DNA from: Treponema sp.
GTDB taxonomy: Bacteria > Spirochaetota > Spirochaetia > Treponematales > Breznakiellaceae
Assembly (NCBI GenBank): GCA_031281925.1
Contig: JAITES010000048.1
Location: 1-11,441 of the forward strand
Direction of reading: 5' to 3'
DNA length: 11,441 bases
Shown here piece by piece: positions 1 through 4,771 of the stretch (positions are counted from its first letter, which is position 1; every line of letters starts with the position of its first letter). The notes under the pieces were generated by a model that was not told the DNA's origin, did no database searches, and was given only the letters and a program-made list of their open reading frames with translations. A program made the position numbers and the translations under genes.

Positions 1-170
1 GCGGCGATCAAATGATCCCGCGCATCACCGGGGCCCGGGTTCCATGTCCTGAAGGTAAGGTTTACCGGCCCCTGCGCCGCCCCGCCTGAAGCCTGCTGTT
101 TACCGCCGCCCGCAAAAACACACTGAAGTGCCAGGGCTAAAATCATAATGATAAAAATCCCTTTTTTCAT
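1..170 (-). CDS. Sugar ABC-transporter substrate-binding protein, N-terminal fragment
   Basis: The reverse strand from 170 reads MKKGIFIIMILALALQCVFAGGG, then a low-complexity linker (KQQASGGAAQG) and VNLTFRTWNPGP. It runs off the window edge after about 56 residues. A Lys-Lys start, a hydrophobic core and VFA|GGG give a clear signal peptide. The Cys at residue 17 is preceded by Gln and is a poor lipobox, so signal peptidase I cleavage looks likelier than lipidation, although spirochaete lipoboxes are loose. The linker followed by a V-x-L-x-F-R-T-W strand is typical of family 1 extracellular solute-binding proteins, which capture sugars for ABC importers in the periplasm. A strong GGAGGA ribosome-binding site lies at 175-180. 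The gene is divergent from the AraC-type gene at 436. Transporter permease genes would be expected to the left of the window. The exact sugar cannot be read from this fragment. Confidence 0.8.
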   Translation of the reverse strand, partial: MKKGIFIIMILALALQCVFAGGGKQQASGGAAQGPVNLTFRTWNPGPGDARDHLIA

Positions 171-219
171 ACTGTCCTCCAAAATTCTTCCTGTACTATT
201 ACAGACATAGGCCTGTAAA

Positions 220-237
220 TATCAGTTTGAGCTGATA
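220..237 (-). other. Hairpin in the binding-protein leader
   Basis: TATCAG (220-225) and CTGATA (232-237) form a 6-bp stem around a 6-nt loop, about 50 bases upstream of the binding-protein start. A second short inverted repeat, TACAG/CTGTA, lies at 201-218. Both would be in the 5' leader of the minus-strand transcript if it starts near the shared element at 244-307. Their role is unknown and the stems are short. Confidence 0.35.
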
Positions 238-243
238 CAGTTC

Positions 244-307
244 ATTCTATACAATATATACAGATTTTATAGAATGGACTTTTTTCTCAAAAACATGGAA
301 TATAGTT
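244..307 (-). promoter_or_regulatory. Shared regulatory element, copy 1 (predicted AraC-type operator/promoter)
   Basis: The block 267-307 matches 2554-2594 at 40 of 41 positions. Each copy sits roughly 100 bp upstream of a minus-strand gene: here the sugar-binding protein, there the UroD-like gene. Inside are two ATGGA boxes (274-278 and 295-299) exactly 21 bp apart in the same orientation, two helical turns, as in AraC-family direct-repeat operators. An inverted repeat, CATTCTATA (243-251) and TATAGAATG (268-276), overlaps the first box. Reading toward the binding-protein gene, an AT-rich TATAAAAT follows the second box and could serve as a -10 element, with no good -35. An activator-dependent promoter would look like this. 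Binding by the protein encoded at 436-1326 is inferred. Confidence 0.6.
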
Positions 308-363
308 ATATCTGTCCCAAAGCCGGTTACTTTGCGGATAGACTCGGGAACATGAGGAGCAAT

Positions 364-384
364 CATTAACACTTCGTGTTAATG
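364..384 (+). other. TTC-loop hairpin upstream of the AraC-type gene
   Basis: CATTAACAC (364-372), loop TTC, GTGTTAATG (376-384) form a perfect 9-bp stem. A hairpin with the same ACTTCGT apex but an unrelated stem sequence occurs at 10403-10419 upstream of the alpha-mannosidase. In both places it comes before the conserved hairpin and ribosome-binding-site module. Confidence 0.55.
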
Positions 385-396
385 TCCGATTTTACA

Positions 397-427
397 TAAG
401 CGGCGAAACGTCCGCTTTTTATAGGAG
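397..427 (+). promoter_or_regulatory. Conserved hairpin plus ribosome-binding site module, copy 1
   Basis: These 31 bases match 10431-10461 at 29 positions. The core is AAGCGG (398-403) paired with CCGCTT (412-417). An inner CG/CG pair closes an AAA triloop and a T is bulged. A short T run and the ATAGGAG ribosome-binding site follow. The two differences between copies fall in the triloop (AAA versus AGA) and just after the stem, so the stem is preserved. The hairpin ends 6 bases before GGAG and could affect translation of the AraC-type gene. Function is unproven; it could also be a dispersed repeat or act as a weak attenuator. Confidence 0.55.
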
Positions 428-435
428 TAAGGGTA

Positions 436-1326
436 ATGCCGGATAAAAACGTATCCACCGATTCCGATGCTTTTTTTACCTATCTGCCCTTCAGCGATGA
501 GGACGAAAAGCTGGGGATGATCTGTACCAATGCGGGAAGTGTTGAGGTACCACCCGAAACGGAGTATCCGCCAAGAAAAAATGAGTATCCCCAGGCGGTG
601 CGGTCTGTTACTGAAGGCAGAACCCTCAAGGAATTCCAGATCCTGTATATCTCCAAGGGCAGGGGCAGCCTGGAAGTCCACGGGCAGCTGCACGAGATGA
701 GCCAGGGTTTGGCATTTTTAGCCATTCCGGGCATACCACACAAGTACAAGCCGGTATACGAAACAGGCTGGCACGAGTACTGGGTCGGCTTTAAGGGTTC
801 CTTTTTTGACAGCATGATCGAAAAAGATATACTCTCGCTGGATCATCTGGTCTTTAACCCCGGAATCAACAGCCGTATCATCGAAAATTTTCGGCTTATC
901 CTGGAAGAGGTAAAAGCCCAGAAACCCCTCTTTCAGTACCGGGCCTGCGCGGGAATTGTTACCCTGCTCATGGATATTTTTACCCTGGAGCGCCGGAATG
1001 AGCAGCCGAATTACTATGAGGAAATCGTGGAAAAGGCCAAGATCGTTATGGAAGACAACTGCTTTAGCAATATCAGCATAGCCGAGATTTCCGGGCAGTC
1101 GGGGGTTTCCGTTCCGCGCCTAAACGAGATTTTCAAGGCGTATACATCCATGACGCCCTATCAGTATTTTATCCACATAAAGATCCAGAAAGCCAAAGAC
1201 CTTTTAATACAGAAAGACGCTTCAGTCAAAGAGGTGGCCTCCAAACTGGGTTTCGACGATCAGTTTTATTTTTCCCGGCTTTTCAAGAATAAAACAGGTT
1301 TCTCGCCCAGCGAGTTGAAACGCTGA
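436..1326 (+). CDS. AraC-family transcriptional regulator
   Basis: This 296-residue protein has the two-part layout of AraC/XylS regulators. Residues about 60-150 form a cupin-like sensing domain, with strands such as FQILYISKGRG and LAFLAIPGIPHKY. Residues about 200-296 form the DNA-binding domain with two helix-turn-helix units: ISIAEISGQSGVSVPRLNEIF, followed by the family hallmark KEVASKLGFDDQFYFSRLFK and a terminal GFSPSELKR. Length is normal for the family. The start is supported by GGAG at 424-427, 8 bases upstream. The gene is divergent from a sugar-binding protein and convergent with a UroD-like gene, only 6 bp apart at the stops. Both have a near-identical upstream element with AraC-like spacing. 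It is therefore probably a local regulator of sugar uptake and metabolism genes; the inducer is unknown. No terminator was found between it and the convergent gene. Confidence 0.93.
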   Translation: MPDKNVSTDSDAFFTYLPFSDEDEKLGMICTNAGSVEVPPETEYPPRKNEYPQAVRSVTEGRTLKEFQILYISKGRGSLEVHGQLHEMSQGLAFLAIPGIPHKYKPVYETGWHEYWVGFKGSFFDSMIEKDILSLDHLVFNPGINSRIIENFRLILEEVKAQKPLFQYRACAGIVTLLMDIFTLERRNEQPNYYEEIVEKAKIVMEDNCFSNISIAEISGQSGVSVPRLNEIFKAYTSMTPYQYFIHIKIQKAKDLLIQKDASVKEVASKLGFDDQFYFSRLFKNKTGFSPSELKR

Positions 1327-1332
1327 ACAGCC

Positions 1333-2448
1333 TCATCCTGCTGTGCATGGGCGGTACACTCCGAAATCATGGGCCGCCTGATACATGGCAACCACGTTTT
1401 CTACCGGGGTATTGTCCTGAATCTGATGGGTCGGCGCAAAATGATAGCCGTAACCGCCCATCATAATTTCCAGGGTGCGCCGCACGTTCTCCCGGACTTC
1501 CTGCGGCGTGCCGTAGGCCAGGGGCCCGGCGGTTGATATGCAGCCCCGGTAGCAAAGCCGGTTACCGAAATGGGCCTTGAGATATTCGGGGGCCATGTTG
1601 GCCGCTTCCGGCTGAAGGGTGTCAACGCCCGAAACTCCCATCTCGATAAAATCCTCGTAGACCCAGCTTGATGAACCGCAGGTATGGACGATGCTGGGCT
1701 TACCGTAAGCTTTGGCAAGGTCGAAGAACTTCCGGTGTATGGGTTTCATGGTTTCAAGGTACAATTCCCGGCTTATCATGGGGGCGTGCTGGGTACCCAG
1801 ATCCTCGCCAAACCAGACAAAGTCAATATAGTCTTTACATTTATCCAGAAGGCGCTCAAGGTTTTTTAATTGAAAATCCGCCCGGCGGCGCATAAAGGCC
1901 AGGGCCGCTTCGTTTTGACTCTGGAGGTTGCAAAGAACATCCTCCATGCCCATTATCCTGCCGTTTGAATTGATGATGTCCGGTGTACCGGAACCGCCGA
2001 TATAAACGCCGTAATCCTTTCCGTAGGTTTTGGCCTCTTCCAGAGCAGCCTCATAGTCGAAATCGTCGGGATTGGGAACAGGGAACGCGGCAAAGGCTTC
2101 GTCATCCGCGTCCCGGAGAGGAAAGTCGCAGAAATCCCAATAGCCGCCGGAGCCGTGTTCCACCCAGCGCATCACACAGCCTTCAAGCTGATTCCGCTGC
2201 CGGTTCGGAATTTCCGGGAAAAGCGGTTTTCCGGTATAGGGCGCGCTTATACCCCGGTAATCCACACCCAGAGCCTGAAGAAGTCCTTCCTCATCGGTTT
2301 CCTTTATTCCCAGGGCTTCCTTGAGGCGGCGGTGAATGCCATCGTTGTAATCGTACCCGATAGTTACCCGGTCGGTTTTCTCATGGGCGAAAGTTTTTTG
2401 CACACGCTCCCTGGCGTTCATAGTTTCTTTTGCTTTAACGATCTTCAT
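1333..2448 (-). CDS. Uroporphyrinogen decarboxylase (UroD/MtaA)-family protein
   Basis: This 371-residue protein has the fold signature of the UroD superfamily. The middle holds WFGEDLGTQHAPMISRELY (about 212-230). It is followed by VHTCGSS, with His255 and Cys257 in the H-x-C arrangement that binds zinc in corrinoid methyltransferases such as MtaA and MtbA. Cys299 or Cys303 could be a third ligand. The N-terminal arginine motif of true haem-pathway HemE was not seen, so HemE is unlikely. Family members move methyl groups to or from corrinoids, but many in sugar loci have no known reaction, and no corrinoid protein gene is in view. The ATG at 2448 has an AGGAG site (2454-2458) 5 bases upstream; an in-frame TTG at 2466 is the longer alternative. 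Its upstream element matches that of the sugar-binding protein, which suggests joint control by the AraC-type regulator. Confidence 0.85.
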   Translation of the reverse strand: MKIVKAKETMNARERVQKTFAHEKTDRVTIGYDYNDGIHRRLKEALGIKETDEEGLLQALGVDYRGISAPYTGKPLFPEIPNRQRNQLEGCVMRWVEHGSGGYWDFCDFPLRDADDEAFAAFPVPNPDDFDYEAALEEAKTYGKDYGVYIGGSGTPDIINSNGRIMGMEDVLCNLQSQNEAALAFMRRRADFQLKNLERLLDKCKDYIDFVWFGEDLGTQHAPMISRELYLETMKPIHRKFFDLAKAYGKPSIVHTCGSSSWVYEDFIEMGVSGVDTLQPEAANMAPEYLKAHFGNRLCYRGCISTAGPLAYGTPQEVRENVRRTLEIMMGGYGYHFAPTHQIQDNTPVENVVAMYQAAHDFGVYRPCTAG

Positions 2449-2472
2449 GATTTCTCCTGCCTGCAAGATTAT

Positions 2473-2503
2473 GGCGCCTCACCGTAATTGGCTGCGGCGC
2501 CTC
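2473..2503 (-). repeat. Pair of GGCGCCTC repeats in the UroD-like leader
   Basis: GGCGCCTC occurs at 2473-2480 and again at 2496-2503, with a 23-bp period. Because GGCGCC is self-complementary, the copies can also pair with each other across a 17-base loop in the minus-strand leader. The stem would sit about 25 bases upstream of the start codon. Function is unknown. Confidence 0.35.
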
Positions 2504-2533
2504 CATGGATGAATACGCCGGATTGTTCTTATG

Positions 2534-2594
2534 ATTCTATATATACATGCAATTTATAGAATGGATTTTTTTCTCAAAAACATGGAATATAGTT
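2534..2594 (-). promoter_or_regulatory. Shared regulatory element, copy 2 (predicted AraC-type operator/promoter)
   Basis: This is the second copy of the element at 244-307. The 41-bp core 2554-2594 differs at a single base. The two ATGGA boxes are at 2561-2565 and 2582-2586, again 21 bp apart. ATTCTATA (2534-2541) and TATAGAAT (2555-2562) repeat the inverted-repeat arrangement with a shorter spacer than copy 1. It lies about 106 bp from the UroD-like start, in the same orientation relative to the gene as copy 1. Similarity stops at 2594, where sequence leading into the ribbon-helix-helix operon begins. The spacer between the inverted arms has diverged while the boxes have not, which points to selection on the boxes. 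Confidence 0.6.
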
Positions 2595-2620
2595 GGTTTG
2601 ATTCGTCCTCAGCCGTCAGC

Positions 2621-2649
2621 TTGACGCCCGTTATACCTCCGGTTATACT
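2621..2649 (+). promoter_or_regulatory. Sigma-70-type promoter of the RHH-RloA-RloB operon
   Basis: TTGACG (2621-2626) and TATACT (2644-2649) are separated by exactly 17 bp, a near-consensus housekeeping promoter. The -10 ends only 2 bases before ATG 2652 and 8 bases before ATG 2658, so the transcript would start at or next to the start codon with little or no leader. TTATAC occurs twice (2631-2636 and 2643-2648, 12 bp apart), the second copy overlapping the -10. This is a possible site for self-repression by the ribbon-helix-helix product. Confidence 0.6.
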
Positions 2650-2651
2650 TT

Positions 2652-2873
2652 ATGATTATGAAGACCGCTATTTCCATAGACGACAGGATTTACCGGAATG
2701 CGGAGGATGCTGCTGTCCAAATGGAACTAACCCGGAGTAAACTCTACACTTTGGCTATAAAAGAATATCTACACAACCATGAGGCTGACACCATTAGCAA
2801 ACGGTTAAACCAGTATTACGAAGATCATAAAACGGTGCTGAACGATGATGTAAACAAAAAGGAACAGGTATGA
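2652..2873 (+). CDS. Small ribbon-helix-helix (CopG/MazE-like) DNA-binding protein
   Basis: The 73-residue product opens with MKTAISIDDRIYRNAEDAA and continues with TRSKLYTLAIKEYLHNH. This is the strand-helix-helix pattern of RHH antitoxins and repressors, with the KTAISID strand contacting DNA and TRSKLY starting the second helix. The remaining 25 or so residues are charged (KRLNQYYEDH, then an acidic/Lys tail), as in antitoxin tails that hold a partner. The start could be ATG 2652 or ATG 2658. Neither has a convincing ribosome-binding site, which fits the near-leaderless promoter. The stop overlaps the ATPase start by 4 bases (ATGA), implying translational coupling. A MazF-like toxin, the usual partner, is absent; an ATPase/TOPRIM pair follows instead. 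It may repress the operon and possibly restrain the downstream proteins, but that is inference. Confidence 0.8.
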   Translation: MIMKTAISIDDRIYRNAEDAAVQMELTRSKLYTLAIKEYLHNHEADTISKRLNQYYEDHKTVLNDDVNKKEQV

Positions 2874-4099
2874 TACAGGAATTTTCGATTGAAAATACAT
2901 ACTCAATAAAAACCAGGCAAACCATCAGTTTTGAAGCTGCCGATGATGCGGATGATATTCATTGCGTTGACGTGGGCGGGAAAAAACTTCTTAAACTAGC
3001 GGCAATTTACGGGGCAAACGCTTCAGGAAAGAGCAATGTGATAAAGGGCTTTGATTTTTATACTAACTTTATTCTCAATTCGTTTAGTTCGCTTAAGCCC
3101 CATGCGCCTATTCCATTTACACCATTTTTGTTTGATGGTACCTATAGAGACAAGCCGGGATATTTTGAAATTATTTTTTATTTTGAAAATATGCGATATG
3201 TCTATACTATTGAAGTAGATAATCATTTTGTGCACAACGAGTCCCTTGCCTGTGAACATGATAATATTAAAGAGATGCTTTTTTACCGCTATTTCAAAAA
3301 ATTCCATGATTCAAAGATTGAATATGAATGGTTTCAGGGGAAAAACCTGAGCGGAGATATAGAGGCAATTGTACCCATGACACGCGTAAACGCCAGCTTC
3401 CTCAATACTGCTGCCCAGCTTAATCATCCTCAGCTGATGAAGATATACCAGTATTTTGCCGATATGGTGCTGCCGGTAATCAAGCCTTCAACCCGTGGGT
3501 TTTTACGGACTGTCGATCTTTTGGAAAAAAACGTTAAGGCAAAATATGAAATTATCCAATTGTTGGACAGGGCGGATGTCAGTCTTAAAGATATTATAAT
3601 TGAGCATGAGGATATAGAAAAAATAACTCTTGCCGACAGAAGTTTCAGGACCTCAGGGCTTTCAACCAGTATATACTTTTCTCATCATTATGATGATGAT
3701 GATGTACAGCTGCCGTTTAGTGATGAATCTGACGGAACACGACGGCTTTTTGTTCTTGCGGGGCCATTGATGCGCCTTATCCATGAATATACGTTTTTAG
3801 CTATTGATGAAATTGAAATGTCTTTGCATGAAGAATTGCTTGAATATTTTCTTAAAACCTTCCTGAAAAACAGTAGTGGATCTCAAATAATGTTTACCAC
3901 CCATAATCAGGATTTATTGGATTCTGATGTACTCAGGAATGATGAAATATGGTTCGTTGAAAAAGACAAAACAGGAGGAAGCGGGCTGTTTTCTCTAATA
4001 GAATTCAAAGATGTGCCGGAAGATGTATCAAGAAGAAAGCTGTACAAAGCCGGAGGTTTTGGAGCCGTGCCGCTTATACTGCATGGAGGCAGGGCATAA
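2870..4099 (+). CDS. AAA/ABC-type ATPase, RloA/AbiLi-like defence protein
   Basis: This 409-residue protein begins with MIQEFSIENTYSIK, the usual entry strand of the AAA_15/AAA_21 ATPases found in phage-defence loci. Walker A is GANASGKS at residues 48-55. An ABC-signature-like SDGTRRL lies at about 287-293, Walker B is LAIDEIE with Asp313 and Glu314, and the switch histidine is in FTTHNQDLLD (His345). All nucleotide-binding parts are present. Such ATPases work with a TOPRIM-type nuclease, here the gene 3 bases downstream. The combination matches RloA/RloB and the lactococcal AbiL pair; PARIS (AriA/AriB) and OLD/Gabija systems are related in design. The gene is visibly more AT-rich than its neighbours, which suggests transfer. 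An OLD-type protein is excluded because no TOPRIM domain is fused to it. The trigger is unknown. Confidence 0.85.
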   Translation: MIQEFSIENTYSIKTRQTISFEAADDADDIHCVDVGGKKLLKLAAIYGANASGKSNVIKGFDFYTNFILNSFSSLKPHAPIPFTPFLFDGTYRDKPGYFEIIFYFENMRYVYTIEVDNHFVHNESLACEHDNIKEMLFYRYFKKFHDSKIEYEWFQGKNLSGDIEAIVPMTRVNASFLNTAAQLNHPQLMKIYQYFADMVLPVIKPSTRGFLRTVDLLEKNVKAKYEIIQLLDRADVSLKDIIIEHEDIEKITLADRSFRTSGLSTSIYFSHHYDDDDVQLPFSDESDGTRRLFVLAGPLMRLIHEYTFLAIDEIEMSLHEELLEYFLKTFLKNSSGSQIMFTTHNQDLLDSDVLRNDEIWFVEKDKTGGSGLFSLIEFKDVPEDVSRRKLYKAGGFGAVPLILHGGRA

Positions 4100-4102
4100 A
4101 AC

Positions 4103-4705
4103 ATGTCAAGGGAAAAAGCCGGCAGACGATTAAAACCCATGTATTTAATATTGGTAGAAGGCAATACGGAGAGAATATATTTTGAAGAATTGTGGAATTG
4201 TAATCCCAGGCCCGGATTTACCATAAAACTTAAAAAGGCCAAACATGGTAATCCCGGGCCGCTGGTACAAGAGGCCATGAGGGAACGAGCCGAGGGTGTT
4301 TATAATTTTATATGGTGTGTATACGATTGTGATGTTTTTCAGTACAGCGATATGAAGTCGTTTGAAATAATTTATAAAAAAGCAGTAAAAGAGGGAATAC
4401 AATTCGCAGAGTCCATGCCTTCTATTGAGGCATGGTTTGTACTGCATTATCAAAAGCCTCAAAAATTTTATCAAGGGAAAGACGGGGTAATAAAGGATTT
4501 ACAAAAATATATTCCCGACTACTGCAAGGAACAAAGGTGGCAGGAGAAAAACTTATATTCAAGTCTGAAATCACGGCAGCATGATGCGTTTCTCAATGTA
4601 AAAAGTTTTGAATTAATCAGCCATAAAAATCAGGATAGTTCCACATCAATACATAAACTGGTAAAAATATTTATTTCAGGATCACCGGAGGACGAGACTC
4701 CATGA
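4103..4705 (+). CDS. RloB-like TOPRIM-fold protein (AbiLii-like)
   Basis: The 200-residue protein carries the RloB-family pattern. LILVEGNTERIYFEEL at residues 15-30 has the TOPRIM glutamate (Glu19) and Glu23. VYDCDVF has the D-x-D pair Asp75 and Asp77. SMPSIEAWFVLHY (104-116) is the conserved S-x-E-x-W block. The TOPRIM fold binds metal and cuts or processes nucleic acid in OLD, topoisomerases and AriB, so a nuclease or tRNase effector controlled by the upstream ATPase is the natural reading. The substrate is not visible. It starts 3 bases after the ATPase stop with no strong ribosome-binding site of its own, so it is probably translationally coupled. Length is close to the family norm. RloB was named from Campylobacter restriction-linked loci, but no restriction-modification genes are visible here. 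Confidence 0.83.
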   Translation: MSREKAGRRLKPMYLILVEGNTERIYFEELWNCNPRPGFTIKLKKAKHGNPGPLVQEAMRERAEGVYNFIWCVYDCDVFQYSDMKSFEIIYKKAVKEGIQFAESMPSIEAWFVLHYQKPQKFYQGKDGVIKDLQKYIPDYCKEQRWQEKNLYSSLKSRQHDAFLNVKSFELISHKNQDSSTSIHKLVKIFISGSPEDETP

Positions 4706-4741
4706 ACATCAAATCCGTCCACTGATCATACCCGGTGATCC
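4679..4741. repeat. 10-bp inverted repeat spanning the RloB stop
   Basis: GGATCACCGG (4679-4688) in the last codons of the RloB-like gene is perfectly complementary to CCGGTGATCC (4732-4741), with 43 bases between. The right arm also takes part in the short hairpin at 4736-4751, so the two structures exclude each other. It may be a transcript end structure or the scar of an inserted segment. Confidence 0.4.
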
Positions 4742-4757
4742 GGCAGGATCATGATTT
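4736..4757 (+). terminator. Weak candidate terminator after the defence operon
   Basis: TGATCC (4736-4741), loop GGCA and GGATCA (4746-4751) form a 6-bp stem, followed by TGATTTTG. The T run is short, so termination would be weak. It is the only terminator-like structure between the RloB-like gene and the convergent beta-galactosidase stop at 4772. Confidence 0.35.
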
Positions 4758-4771
4758 TGGAACAAGTTCCC

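Noticed and set aside
244..307. Transposon end or insertion-sequence remnant for the repeated element
   Set aside because: No transposase, terminal inverted repeats or target duplications were seen, and both copies sit at the same place and orientation relative to a gene start, which suits a control element better.
1333..2448. True haem-pathway uroporphyrinogen decarboxylase (HemE)
   Set aside because: The HemE N-terminal arginine motif is missing, the methyltransferase-type H-x-C-G zinc motif is present, and no haem genes are nearby.
1668..2487. Several 60-113-codon open frames on the + strand
   Set aside because: They are antisense to the UroD-like gene, overlap one another and lack ribosome-binding sites or recognisable features.
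2652..2873. Classical MazEF toxin-antitoxin pair
   Set aside because: The small protein looks MazE-like, but the next gene is a 409-residue ATPase and no MazF-like toxin follows.
2870..4099. OLD-family or Gabija GajA nuclease
   Set aside because: The ATPase ends soon after its switch histidine and has no fused TOPRIM domain; the TOPRIM-type residues are on the separate next gene.
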